A stretch of DNA of 42,579 nt, from the NCBI RefSeq assembly GCF_030077865.1, contig NZ_JASDDP010000020.1; one strand, written 5' to 3'. Numbering within the stretch: position 1 is the stretch's first letter; each line of letters opens with the position of its first letter. Under the pieces are notes generated by a model, which made no database searches, was not told the DNA's origin, and was given only the letters and a program-made list of their open reading frames with translations. The DNA comes from Mycoplasma_H phocimorsus (GTDB lineage: Bacteria; Bacillota_I; Bacilli_A; Mycoplasmatales; Metamycoplasmataceae). This document shows positions 1 through 9,159 of this stretch, piece by piece. A program made the position numbers and the translations under genes.

Positions 1-140
1 ATTTCTCTAGATATTGTAGATGGGCTTTTTCCAATTTGTCTAGCAATTGATCGCATGCTCATATTATTCTTTAATGAATTTTGAATAAAAAATCTTTCTT
101 CTTTTGTTAAATGGCAATACTTTTTTGCTGTATAATTCAT
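1..140 (-). CDS. IS30-family transposase, N-terminal fragment (cut by window edge)
   Basis: The first 46 codons are visible. They include the motifs YCHLTKEERFFIQ and SMRSIARQIGKSPSTISRE, which form the helix-turn-helix DNA-binding start typical of IS30-type transposases. The DDE catalytic part lies beyond the left edge. The start ATG is at 138-140, preceded by AGGAGACCAA, a good ribosome binding site. The gene runs in the same direction as aspS and lies downstream of it, separated by a cluster of hairpins. IS30-type transposases mobilise their own element by cut/copy through a circular intermediate, and several mycoplasma members prefer inverted repeats or terminators as targets. Whether this copy is intact cannot be judged here. 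The family assignment is firm. Confidence 0.88.
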   Translation of the reverse strand, partial: MNYTAKKYCHLTKEERFFIQNSLKNNMSMRSIARQIGKSPSTISRE

Positions 141-196
141 TTGGTCTCCTAAATGCTTATGTGGGGCCACTTTTTTTATTCTTTAAAATATAAAAA
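1..196 (-). mobile_element. 5' end of an IS30-type insertion sequence
   Basis: The transposase start plus about 55 bp of non-coding sequence up to the perfect hairpin at 197-249 is probably the transposase-proximal end of the element. I cannot see the other terminal inverted repeat, so the exact boundary (somewhere in about 150-196) is inferred. A GC-rich block, GTGGGGCCAC, at about 161-170 may belong to the terminal repeat. Confidence 0.45.
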
Positions 197-249
197 GTTC
201 AAGTGCAACACATTTATTTTACATAAAAATAAATGTGTTGCACTTGAAC
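197..249. repeat. 24-bp perfect inverted repeat (hairpin, 5-nt loop)
   Basis: Arm 197-220 is the exact reverse complement of arm 226-249, with loop ACATA. On the minus strand the second arm is followed by a T-rich run, so it can act as a terminator in the aspS direction. It lies between the aspS terminator and the IS30 element. It is either a pre-existing terminator used as an insertion target or a duplicated target. Confidence 0.8.
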
Positions 250-261
250 ATGCAATGTGGG

Positions 262-288
262 AACAACATTATTAAATGTTGTTTTTTT
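262..288 (+). terminator. Plus-strand rho-independent terminator without a visible gene
   Basis: Stem AACAACATT / AATGTTGTT with a four-base loop is followed by a run of T on the plus strand. No plus-strand gene precedes it in the window. It may be the terminator of a convergent gene now separated from it by the IS30 element. Confidence 0.55.
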
Positions 289-290
289 AT

Positions 291-316
291 AAAAAAACAT
301 TGCAATTGCAATGTTT
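291..316 (-). terminator. aspS terminator
   Basis: A 22-bp palindrome (295-316) built on ACATTGCAATTGCAATGT overlaps the aspS stop codon and is followed on the minus strand by seven T. Confidence 0.75.
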
Positions 317-2021
317 AGTCTTTTTTAATTTTAAGATATACTTCATCTAATTGTTCTTCAGTTATTTCACTAGGAGAAGAAGTAAGAACATCTTGCCCAT
401 GTGAATTTTTAGGAAAAGCAATAACCTCTCTTATTGAATTTGAGCCTGTTAAAATCATAATTAAACGATCAATTCCAAAAGCCATACCTAAATGAGGAGG
501 CAATCCATAATCAAATACATTCATAAAGAAACCAAATTTATTTTGAACTTCTTGTTGGCTTAAATTAATTAACTCAAACATTTTTTCTTGTGTTTCTTTA
601 TTAAAAATTCTTACACTACCACCAGCAACTTCATAACCATTTAAAACTAAGTCATATGCTTGTGATTTTGCACTTTTAGGATCTAAATTATCTAAATTTT
701 TGCCTTGAAAGTTTGTAAATGGGTGATGAGCAGCAACATATTTATTATTTTCTTCATCATATTCAAACATTGGTCAATTTTCAATTCAAACAAACTTAAA
801 TTTTGAATCAGTAACCATTTTATATTCAAACATTTCTATCGCTTTTACTCTAACAGCGCCAAGTGCACTTGATGCTTTTTCATATGTATTTGCAACAATT
901 AAAGCACAACCATTTTTGATATTATTAGTAATTTGTTTAAGTAATTTTTGTGTTGAATTTATATCTTTTGTAGCAAAGTTTGAAGTAGTAATTTCACTAT
1001 TTTCAAAATTAAAATATCAAAGAATATTAGCTCCATTTTTCTTAGCAATTTCTTCTAGTTGAATAAATTCTTTTTTAGTAATAACATGTGGAAGTAATAA
1101 CATTCTTTTACTTTCAGCATTTGCAATAATTTCAAAATTAGATTCATTAAAAAATTGGCATACAGAAGAAAGTTTTAAATCGTATCTTAAATCAGGCTTA
1201 TCGCTTCCATATAAATTAAAAGCAACATCATAGTCCATTCTTTCAAACGGAATTTTAATATCAATTCCTAATTTTGTAAAAGTTGTTTGCATCATTTTTT
1301 CAATATGATTTTGAAATTTTGAAAGATCCATAAAGCTTACTTCAATATCAAACTGAGTAAATTCCGGTTGACGATCTTTTCTTGAGTCCTCATCTCTAAA
1401 TACTTTTGCTACTTGAAAGTATCTTTCAAATCCAGAAGCCATTAGCATTTGCTTAAATAGCTGAGGAGATTGAGGAAGAGCAAAAAATTTTCCTCGATCT
1501 CTAGTTGCAACCAAATAATCTCTAGCACCTTCAGGAGTTGATTTGCCCAAAATTGGAGTTTCAATTTCAAGAAAATCATGATCTTCTAAATATCTTCTCA
1601 TCGCACTAATCACTTTGGCTCTAGTAACAATATTAGAATGCATCTTAGGTCTTCTTAAATCTAAATAACGATATTGCATTCTTAAATCTTCATTAACATT
1701 AATATCATCCCTAATAACAAAAGGCAATTCTTTTGAAGTTGAAAGTATTTCATATGAATCGACAATAATTTCTATTTCACCTGATTCAAGCAAAATATTA
1801 GCTTCTTTTCTTAATTCAACTTTACCAGTTGCTTTAAGAACAGATTCTTTTGAAATATTTAAATCTATATTATTAAAAACTAGTTGAACAATTCCATAAG
1901 CATCTCTTAAATCAATAAAAGTAGTTTTTCCAAATCTTCTTTTATTTTGCACTCAACCATAAACAGTTATTTTATGATTCAATAATGTCTTATTAATTTC
2001 ATTATTTTTTATATTCTTCAT
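315..2021 (-). CDS. aspS: Aspartyl-tRNA synthetase
   Basis: This gene encodes a class II aminoacyl-tRNA synthetase that charges tRNA-Asp. The 568-residue product matches the usual length of bacterial AspRS. In order it has an N-terminal OB-fold anticodon-binding domain (VYGWVQNKRRFGKTTFIDLRD), motif 2 (FQVAKVFRDEDSRKDRQPEFTQ), a bacterial insertion domain, and motif 3 near the C terminus (GMAFGIDRLIMIL). Several tryptophans are coded by TGA. The ATG at 2019-2021 lies inside the end of ktrA, so the two genes overlap by 20 nt and are probably translationally coupled. It ends in a strong palindromic terminator. No other function is plausible. Confidence 0.97.
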
Positions 2022-2706
2022 AATCAACTTCTTTCTTATCATTTTCTTCATTCATTAGAGCAATAAATTTTGATACTTTATCAACATGCCCAACAAATGT
2101 TATAGCGTCATTTTTCTTAAGAATTGTATTACCAGTAGGCAAGAAAGTAGAATTATCATCTTTTACAACAATGACGTTAATCCCAACTTCATAAAAATTA
2201 AGATATCTTAATTTTTTATTTTCAAATCTTGAATTATTCACTTTAGTAGTTCCAATTACATACCCACTACCAATTTCCTGTAAATTTTTTGAGTAATTAA
2301 TAAAGTTTTTATTTGTAGCAATAATTGCTGTTCTAATTCCCGATTCATATTCAGGGCGAACAATTAAATCTACACCAATTTGTTTAAGAACTCTAGCATG
2401 TCTTTTTGAGGTAGCGCGAGCAATAATATTTTCAACTTGCAATTCTAGCAATGCGGCTACCACTTCTAAATTATTTGGCATACAAACAATTACAGTTTCA
2501 TAGTTTTTAATTCCTATTGAATTAAGTGCTCTCATATCAGCAGCATCCATAACATAAAGAGTATCAACAAGCTCTGAAACGGCCTGTAATCTTTTTTCAT
2601 CATTATCAATTGCTACTATATTTTGATTCAATTTATTAAGCTGAGTAATAACTGCTTGACCATATCTACCAGCACCAATTACACATATATTTTGTTTTAA
2701 CTTCAT
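2002..2706 (-). CDS. ktrA: Potassium uptake regulator KtrA/TrkA (RCK domain protein)
   Basis: This is the cytoplasmic nucleotide-binding gating subunit of a Ktr-type potassium channel. The 234-residue protein starts with a Rossmann fold (VIGAGRYGQAVITQL, GxGxxG, then the acidic residue in IVAIDNDEKRL), which is the RCK_N domain. It ends with an RCK_C domain (FLPTGNTILKKNDAITFVG). The start chosen is the ATG at 2704-2706, which has AAGGAG just upstream; a GTG-type start 27 nt earlier is open but lacks a site. Its membrane partner ktrB lies divergently 90 bp away, and aspS overlaps its 3' end. Confidence 0.92.
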   Translation of the reverse strand: MKLKQNICVIGAGRYGQAVITQLNKLNQNIVAIDNDEKRLQAVSELVDTLYVMDAADMRALNSIGIKNYETVIVCMPNNLEVVAALLELQVENIIARATSKRHARVLKQIGVDLIVRPEYESGIRTAIIATNKNFINYSKNLQEIGSGYVIGTTKVNNSRFENKKLRYLNFYEVGINVIVVKDDNSTFLPTGNTILKKNDAITFVGHVDKVSKFIALMNEENDKKEVDYEEYKK

Positions 2707-2779
2707 TAATTCTCCTTTATTAAGAAAGAGCAATTTCTTATATATTTAATAATAAAAATTATAATAAATTAATTATTAA

Positions 2780-2787
2780 TATAAAAT
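2780..2787 (+). promoter_or_regulatory. -10 element of ktrB (leaderless type)
   Basis: TATAAAAT ends 9 nt before the ktrB ATG and no Shine-Dalgarno sequence is present, so transcription would begin at or within a few bases of the start codon. Confidence 0.45.
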
Positions 2788-2796
2788 AATTTTACT

Positions 2797-4320
2797 ATGT
2801 TTAATAAATTTATAAGCAAGACAAATGAATTAAAAAACAGAAAAAAAACTTCAAAAATTAGATATATTTTTTTGATTTATTTTTTAATTATTTTATTTTC
2901 CTCTTTAATACTTTTCTTTCCTTGAGTAAAAAAAGTAACACCCGAAAATTGATGAAATTACAATAATTATATTGATTCACTTTTTACATCAGTAAGCGCA
3001 TTTAGTGATACAGGATTAGTAACATTAGAAACACAAGCAACATGAAATATTTTTGGTCAAGCAGTAATTGCGACATTAATTTTTGTTGGTGGCACAGGTT
3101 TTTTTGCTCTTAAAATTTTTATTCTCAATTATTTATTTAGAAAAAAATTTTATAATATTGATAAAGAATTATTATTAGCTGAAAGAGGAGATATTAAAAA
3201 TCAAACTTCAAATTTAGTAATTTCTAGTCTTAAATTTATTATTTCTATATTAATCATTTCTGGTTTTATTTTAACTTTTTATTTTTACTTAGCAATACCG
3301 ACACCACCTTTAGGAGAAGAAATGAATGTGATTTTGCCTTCTTCTCCACAAGGCGATTGATCTTTATCATTTAGATTCGGATTTTTTCATGCTATTAGCG
3401 CACTTAATAATGCAGGATTTGATATCATGGGCGGAAAAAGTTTAATGCCTTATTATGGTAATTTTTGATTACAATTTATTATTGTTGTACTTTTTATAAT
3501 TGGTGGAATAGGTTATCCAATTATTTATGATATTAATTCATGAATTAAATTTAAAATTAAATATCGTGATGAAAGAAAATATCATTGGTCATTAATTACA
3601 AAAATAAGTGTAACGACATATTTTGTTCTTTCAATTTTTGCTTTAGCTGTAATTATTCCGCTTGAAGTTTTTAGTAAAAATCCTACTTCATTTTGAAATC
3701 ATATGATTGCTGGAAAATATAAATATGGCGGACCTCTTCAAAAAATTTGAACAGTACTTTTTACAGTTTTTTCTACTAGAAGCGCAGGTTTTGCAACAAT
3801 TGATTTAAATTCATTTTCTTCTTCTACACTAATTATAATGACAATTTTAATGTTTATTGGTGCAGCGCCAGCCTCTACTGGCGGTGGAATTAGAACAACT
3901 ACATTTGCTATTATATTTGTTGCACTTGCTTCAAGAATTTCTGGAAGCAAGACTACAAGAATGTTTAGAAGAAAAATTAGCTCTGATAAAGTAGTTATGG
4001 CTTCAAATGTATTTATTATAAGTATTATATTATTAATGCTAGGAACAATTATTCTTAATACTTCTGTACAAAATTACTCAGGCAATTTAAATAATAATAC
4101 TAACAGTTTAACAATGCTTTTTGAAACATCTAGTGCTTTTGGAACAGCTGGACTTTCCTTAGGTATTACTCAGGATTTAAATTTAGGTTCGAAATTTATT
4201 TTAATATTTATAATGTTTATTGGACAATTTGGTATCTCTTCAACAATTATTGTTTGAAGAGATAAAATTACAAGATCAAATAGTTATGAATATATTGAGG
4301 AAGATGTATTAATAGGATAG
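2797..4320 (+). CDS. ktrB: Potassium uptake channel subunit KtrB/TrkH
   Basis: This gene encodes an integral membrane potassium (or Na+-coupled K+) channel of the TrkH/KtrB superfamily, 507 residues. Four pore-loop repeats, each with the filter glycine, are visible: SAFSDTGLVT, SALNNAGFDIMG, STRSAGFATIDL and SAFGTAGLSLG. Hydrophobic helices alternate with these loops, and the short basic N terminus is cytosolic. Tryptophans are mostly TGA. It is divergent from ktrA, the gating ring that would assemble on it, and the shared 90-bp intergenic region suggests co-regulation. The start codon follows a -10 element by 9 nt with no ribosome binding site. Confidence 0.93.
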
Positions 4321-4362
4321 TTAAATTTGAATTAATTATTATAAAATTTATACATTTAAATA

Positions 4363-4395
4363 AAAATATCAGAGCTTTTTCAGTTCTGATATTTT
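4363..4395. terminator. Bidirectional terminator ktrB / gyrA
   Basis: An 11-bp stem AAAATATCAGA / TCTGATATTTT with an 11-nt loop lies between the convergent ktrB and gyrA. It gives a T run in both directions. Confidence 0.8.
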
Positions 4396-4396
4396 A

Positions 4397-7006
4397 TTAT
4401 TCCTCTATTTGAGCAGTATTAATAATACTATATGATTTCAAGAATTCATTTCCTTTAAGTTTAATTGCCTTAACGCCTTTAGCATTTCTGCTTACATCAG
4501 GTAATTGACTTATATGGGTTCTTAAAGTAATATTTTTATTATTAACTAAAAATAATTCATCATTTTTATTTACAAACGAACAACCAATTAAAGTGCCTGC
4601 TTTTTTAATATTCATCGCCAATACACCTCTGGCTCCACGTTTAGTTTCGCGGTACTGTTCCTTATTTGTTAGCTTAGCAAATCCTAAAGTTGACATAGAT
4701 AATATTAATTCACCTTCTAAACTATGTGAAGCTGAAATTACATAAGCATCATTTTCTAATTTAATTGCAATAACACCAATTGCACTTCTACTCATATCGC
4801 GAATTTGAGAAATATTAAATTTAACTACATGTCCTGAAGAAGAAGCAATAATAATACTTTCATCTTCTTTAACAATCATTGCTCTAACTAATTCATCATC
4901 TTCTTTAAGTCCCATTGCTTTTTTTCCATTAGCATTAATTCTAATAAAGTTTTTAATTGAAGTTTTTTTAATAATACCTTTTTTGGTAATAGTTATCAAA
5001 TATTCATTATCTTCATATGAATCAGTAGCAATCATTGAAATTACATTTTCATTCTCTTGTAGATCAAGTAAGTTTATAAAAGGCAATCCTTTTGATTGTC
5101 TTCCTTGATCAGGAATTTGTAGCGCTCTCATTCTATAAATTCTTCCTAATGAAGTAAATAGAAGTAAATCAATATGTGATGAAGTGACAATCAATTGTGA
5201 AAGATCATTACCTTCATAAATTTTCATTCCTTGCGTACCTACTCCACCACGTTTTTGTAATCTATATTCAGATAAATCAGTTCTTTTTACATAACCATTT
5301 GAACTAATGCTAATAACAATTTCACGTTGTTTTACTAAATCTTCATCAGAAATTGAGATAGAAGCATTTTCATTAATTATAGTACGACGTTCATCGCCAT
5401 ATTTATTCTTAATCTCTTCTAATTCATCAATAATTAATTGCGTTAATAGTTCTCTTGAGGCAAGAATTGCTTCAATTTTTGAAATCTCTGCCATAAGAAG
5501 CGCAATTTCTTCATTCATTTTCTCTATAGCAAGACCAGTTAATCTTCCTAATCTCATATCAACAATTGCTTTAGCTTGAACTTCAACTAAATTAAATGAT
5601 TGTTTTAATCTTTCAATAGCATTAGCATCATTAGAAGAAGATTTTATAATTTTAATTACTTCATCAATATTATCAACTGCAATTTTTAAACCTTCTAAAA
5701 TTAATAAACGATATTGTGCTTTTTCTAAATCAAATTTTAATCTTCTAGTTACAACCTCAAATTGATGCTGTAAGTAAACTTCTAACATTTGTTTTAAATT
5801 TAATAATTTAGGTTCTCCATTAACAAGAGCGACCATATTGGCATTATAATTAGTTTGTAAAGGAGTTTGACGATAAAGTTGATTTAAAATAATAGCAGGG
5901 TCAAAATTCTTTTTAATAGAAATAACAATTCTAATTCCATCTTTATTAGATTCATCTCTTAAATCTGAAATTCCCTCAATAGCTTTATATTTAACTAATT
6001 CAGCTATTTTTTCAATAATAGTTATTTTTTTAAGTTCATAAGGAATTTCAGAAATAATAATTTTACTTTTTCCACTGATGCCAGTTTCTATTTTAGCTTT
6101 TGAACGAACAGAAATTGTCCCTTTACCAGTTAAATATGTATCAATAATTCCTTTTGTACCTAAAATTTCAGCACCAATAGGAAAATCAGGTCCTTTAATA
6201 TGTTCCATTAATTGAGTAATAGTTATTTGTGGATTTAAAGCTAATGCTTTAACAGCATCAATTGTTTCTTTTAAATTATGTGGAGGAATACTAGTTGCCA
6301 TTCCTACCGCAATACCAGTAGCACCCATAATTAAAATATTTGGGAAACGAGAAGGAAGCACAACAGGCTCTTGCTCTGAAGCATCATAGTTAGCAATAAA
6401 ATCTACAGTATTTTTATTAATACCATCTAACATCTCGCTAGCAATTTTACTCATTCTAGCTTCAGTATAACGCATAGCAGCAGCGGGATCACCGTCAATA
6501 CTCCCAAAATTACCATGGCCATCAATGAGAGGATATCTTAAAGAAAAATCCTGTGCTAATCTCACCATAGCTTCATAAACAGATGAATCACCATGTGGGT
6601 GGTATTTCCCTAAAACATCCCCGACAATTCTTGCTGATTTTTTATGCGCTGATGAATGCGTAATACCCAATTCATTCATTCCAAATAAAATCCGACGATG
6701 TACAGGTTTCAATCCATCGCGTACATCTGGTAACGCTCTAGAAACAATAACACTCATAGCATACTCAAGAAATGAATCTTTCATCTCTTTTCGTATTTCT
6801 TGCGGATATAATCCGCCAGTAGGAGCATCAATTATTTTTGATTCTACAATATAACCTTCTTTATTTTGAGGAATATATTCATCTTCATCTTCTTCTATTA
6901 CTTCCTCTTCATTAAAAATAGTATTAACACTTTCATAATCATCTTCAAAATCTTCTTGCTCTACTTTTAATTGTTCTTTTTCTTTATCTTCATCAAAAAA
7001 TAACAT
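4397..7006 (-). CDS. gyrA: DNA gyrase subunit A
   Basis: This is the DNA-cleaving subunit of gyrase, which introduces negative supercoils with GyrB. The 869-residue protein has an acidic N-terminal tail of about 50 residues. The breakage-reunion domain follows (SARIVGDVLGKYHPHGDSSVYEAM), with the catalytic tyrosine in AAMRYTEAR at about residue 180. The C-terminal beta-pinwheel carries the GyrA-box-like motif QKRGGVGTQG, which favours GyrA over ParC. The quinolone-determining serine and the acidic residue four positions later are S141 and E145, the susceptible type. No tryptophan occurs, so the frame also stays open in the standard code. AAAGGAG precedes the ATG. The long acidic tail resembles what I recall of hominis-clade GyrA. 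Confidence 0.94.
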   Translation of the reverse strand: MLFFDEDKEKEQLKVEQEDFEDDYESVNTIFNEEEVIEEDEDEYIPQNKEGYIVESKIIDAPTGGLYPQEIRKEMKDSFLEYAMSVIVSRALPDVRDGLKPVHRRILFGMNELGITHSSAHKKSARIVGDVLGKYHPHGDSSVYEAMVRLAQDFSLRYPLIDGHGNFGSIDGDPAAAMRYTEARMSKIASEMLDGINKNTVDFIANYDASEQEPVVLPSRFPNILIMGATGIAVGMATSIPPHNLKETIDAVKALALNPQITITQLMEHIKGPDFPIGAEILGTKGIIDTYLTGKGTISVRSKAKIETGISGKSKIIISEIPYELKKITIIEKIAELVKYKAIEGISDLRDESNKDGIRIVISIKKNFDPAIILNQLYRQTPLQTNYNANMVALVNGEPKLLNLKQMLEVYLQHQFEVVTRRLKFDLEKAQYRLLILEGLKIAVDNIDEVIKIIKSSSNDANAIERLKQSFNLVEVQAKAIVDMRLGRLTGLAIEKMNEEIALLMAEISKIEAILASRELLTQLIIDELEEIKNKYGDERRTIINENASISISDEDLVKQREIVISISSNGYVKRTDLSEYRLQKRGGVGTQGMKIYEGNDLSQLIVTSSHIDLLLFTSLGRIYRMRALQIPDQGRQSKGLPFINLLDLQENENVISMIATDSYEDNEYLITITKKGIIKKTSIKNFIRINANGKKAMGLKEDDELVRAMIVKEDESIIIASSSGHVVKFNISQIRDMSRSAIGVIAIKLENDAYVISASHSLEGELILSMSTLGFAKLTNKEQYRETKRGARGVLAMNIKKAGTLIGCSFVNKNDELFLVNNKNITLRTHISQLPDVSRNAKGVKAIKLKGNEFLKSYSIINTAQIEE

Positions 7007-7289
7007 TTTTCTCCTTTATTAAAATTAATAATTATTTAAATTATAATTTAAAAGGCAAAATTAATGCACATTTACACTGATATTTTGAAACATGTCTTTA
7101 TTTTATGTTTAAATATCTTTTAACATTGCTTTTTTAGTTTTGGTGTATTATATTAGTAGTATTTTAAATAGAAATTTATACTTAAAATTTCCCAATTTAT
7201 ATTTATTTAAATAATGTAAATAATTTTATTTATATTATTATTTTTAATTTATAATTAGGTAACTTTAATTAAAGAAATAAGGAGGAATT
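7007..7289. promoter_or_regulatory. Divergent gyrA / rpmF promoter region
   Basis: 283 bp without a credible ORF. A plausible plus-strand promoter is TTGCTT at about 7134 followed 17 nt later by TATATT. Other TA-rich -10-like elements are abundant, so the exact start sites are uncertain. Confidence 0.35.
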
Positions 7290-7484
7290 ATGGCTATAGT
7301 ACCAAAGAGAAAAACATCCAAACAACGTAAACATAAAAGAAGAACGCATGATTCTTTAACAGCACTTGCAACACGTTCATGTACAAACTGCTCAAAACAA
7401 ATTGAACCGCATGTAGTTTGTCGTTTCTGTGGATTTTATAAAGGTAAAAAAGTTAACGGTTATAAACCCTCAAATACTAAATAA
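7290..7484 (+). CDS. rpmF: 50S ribosomal protein L32
   Basis: A 64-residue basic protein beginning MAIVPKRKTSKQRKHKRR, the L32 signature. It has a four-cysteine zinc ribbon (CTNC ... CRFC) at about residues 31-49, so it is the zinc-binding form of L32. A strong AAGGAGG site lies 6 nt before the ATG and a compact terminator follows. It is monocistronic, facing away from gyrA. Confidence 0.96.
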   Translation: MAIVPKRKTSKQRKHKRRTHDSLTALATRSCTNCSKQIEPHVVCRFCGFYKGKKVNGYKPSNTK

Positions 7485-7495
7485 TTCTACTTATT

Positions 7496-7518
7496 AATGC
7501 CGAAAGGCATTTTTTTTA
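7496..7518 (+). terminator. rpmF terminator
   Basis: AATGCC-GAAA-GGCATT hairpin followed by eight T; the GNRA tetraloop and T tract are textbook. Confidence 0.88.
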
Positions 7519-7608
7519 TTTTTTAAGAAAAAAAGCTTCTTTTTCTCATTTTTGTTCTTATTTTTATATTTTTTTAATTTTTTAAATAATTGCATAATGG
7601 AGGAAACA

Positions 7609-8199
7609 ATGAAAGTATATCAATTTGGAAAAGTTGTTTATAAAGCAAAAAATTATATTATTCTTGAAAGTAATTTTACTGGTTATATGATTTATGTAGC
7701 CAATGTTGAACGTTTTACTGAAAATAAAAATAGTAAAATTTTTGTTTATGAACATAAAAATGAATATGGTGAATCAATGTATGGATTTACTAGCTTTAAA
7801 GAAAAAATTTTATTTGAAGATTTAATTTCTTTAAATGGAATTGGTCCTAAAACGGCAATTGAAATGTTAAATAAAGATTGGAAAAATATTGCTAAAGCAA
7901 TTAGTGACGGTAATAGTTCTTATTTATCGGATTTTAAATATATAGGAAATAAACTTTCTAGACAAATTATTTTTGAATTTCAAGAAAAATACACTAAATT
8001 GCTAGAAGGCGTTAATGTTGAAATTAATATTTCAAGCAAGCAAGAAGTTATTGAAACATTAAAACTTCTTGGCTTTAAAAATAAAGAAATTAATAGTGTG
8101 ATTAATTTAATTAAAGAGCAAAACGATACTGAAGCTATGGTTGAAGAAGCTATTGAAATAATTACACAAAAACCACAACTTTATGCTGAAAATAACTAA
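7609..8199 (+). CDS. ruvA: Holliday junction branch migration protein RuvA
   Basis: RuvA binds Holliday junctions as a tetramer and loads RuvB. The 196-residue product has an N-terminal OB fold (MKVYQFGKVVYKAKNYIILE) and the first helix-hairpin-helix LNGIGPKTAIEML. The second HhH is degenerate, as often in mycoplasmas. The C-terminal RuvB-interacting domain (VIETLKLLGFKNKEINSVINL) is present. I chose the ATG at 7609 because TGGAGGAAACA precedes it; an earlier in-frame ATG at 7552 would add a stretch rich in Phe and Asn with no ribosome binding site. It overlaps ruvB by 17 nt. Confidence 0.93.
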   Translation: MKVYQFGKVVYKAKNYIILESNFTGYMIYVANVERFTENKNSKIFVYEHKNEYGESMYGFTSFKEKILFEDLISLNGIGPKTAIEMLNKDWKNIAKAISDGNSSYLSDFKYIGNKLSRQIIFEFQEKYTKLLEGVNVEINISSKQEVIETLKLLGFKNKEINSVINLIKEQNDTEAMVEEAIEIITQKPQLYAENN

Positions 8200-9124
8200 T
8201 TTTGATTCGTATATTGGCCAAAATAATATTAAAAAAACTATAAATATGATGATTAAGTCATCAGAAATTCAAAATAAAACACTAGACCATATTTTAATTT
8301 GTGGTTTAGCTGGAACTGGAAAAACAACTTTAGCTAAAATTATAGGTAATATGCAAAATAAAAAAACGCATTTTGCTCAAGGATCATTATTAGAGAAAAA
8401 AAGTGATATTGTAACACTATTTAGCAATATTCAGGAAGGAGATATTATTTTTATTGATGAAATTCATTCTATCAATAAAAATGTAGAAGAATTACTTTAT
8501 ACAATTATGGAAGAATTTAAAATTGATGTAATGTTAGGTAGTGGAACTAATTCTAAAATTATTAGAATTAAAGTAAAGCCTTTTACATTAATTGGCGCCA
8601 CAACAAAAGTTTATAATTTATCAAATCTACTTAAAGAGCGTTTTGGTTTTATAGCTAAAATGCAAGCATATACATTAGAAAATATTAAAGATATTATTAA
8701 AATCCACGCATATAATTTACAACAAAATGTAACTGAAAATGTTCTTGAATTTATTGCTCAATTTTCAAGGTTAAATCCAAGAATAATTATTAACTTATTT
8801 AACAGAATTGTTGATTTTTCAATAGTAAAATCACAGAATGAAATTACTATTGATTTAGTTAAAAAGGCTTTAAAAACAATGGGTATTCATAAATATGGCT
8901 TTAGTGAAGAACATATTGAATATTTAAAATGTTTTAAAGATTTTGGCAATTCTCGTTTTATGTCTTTAGATTTTATATCAGGAATCACAAACTTTAATAA
9001 GGAAGATATTTTAAGCGAAATAGAACCAATTCTTCTTTCGTATAACTTAATACAAAAAACTTCTAAAGGAAGAAAAATAACTCAATTAGGAGAAAGATAT
9101 TTACTCGAGTGTAATAATTATTAA
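8183..9124 (+). CDS. ruvB: Holliday junction branch migration helicase RuvB
   Basis: This is the AAA+ motor of the RuvAB branch-migration complex, 313 residues, typical for the family. Walker A is GLAGTGKTT (about residues 43-51), Walker B is IIFIDEIH, sensor 1 is in LIGATTKVYN, and the arginine-finger region is LLKERFGF. A C-terminal winged helix follows (KYGFSEEHIEYLKCF). The start ATG is inside the ruvA reading frame, so the pair is translationally coupled. RuvC is not in the window. Confidence 0.94.
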   Translation: MLKITNFDSYIGQNNIKKTINMMIKSSEIQNKTLDHILICGLAGTGKTTLAKIIGNMQNKKTHFAQGSLLEKKSDIVTLFSNIQEGDIIFIDEIHSINKNVEELLYTIMEEFKIDVMLGSGTNSKIIRIKVKPFTLIGATTKVYNLSNLLKERFGFIAKMQAYTLENIKDIIKIHAYNLQQNVTENVLEFIAQFSRLNPRIIINLFNRIVDFSIVKSQNEITIDLVKKALKTMGIHKYGFSEEHIEYLKCFKDFGNSRFMSLDFISGITNFNKEDILSEIEPILLSYNLIQKTSKGRKITQLGERYLLECNNY

Positions 9125-9143
9125 TTATTAATAAACTTTATTA

Positions 9144-9152
9144 TGTTAAAAT
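9144..9152 (+). promoter_or_regulatory. -10 element of secDF (leaderless type)
   Basis: TGTTAAAAT, an extended -10, ends 7 nt before the secDF ATG, with no Shine-Dalgarno sequence between. Confidence 0.4.
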
Positions 9153-9159
9153 TAAATTT

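Noticed and set aside
197..249. The long perfect inverted repeat as part of a CRISPR array
   Set aside because: Only one repeat pair exists, without spacers or cas genes; hairpin or insertion-target logic explains it better.
3738..3950. Minus-strand 70-residue frame inside ktrB
   Set aside because: It lies wholly within the ktrB coding sequence and has no ribosome site or family features; it is a shadow frame.
5307..5579. Plus-strand 90-residue frame inside gyrA
   Set aside because: Mirror frame of gyrA with Ser/Ile-rich composition typical of antisense translation.
4397..7006. Assignment of the topoisomerase gene as parC
   Set aside because: The GyrA-box-like QKRGGVGTQG and the GATGIAVGMATSIPPHN / SARIVGDVLGKYHPHGDS context fit GyrA better; neither gyrB nor parE is adjacent to help.
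7552..7608. N-terminal extension of ruvA from an earlier ATG
   Set aside because: The extension is a Phe/Asn-rich translation of AT-rich spacer without a ribosome site, while TGGAGG precedes the ATG at 7609.
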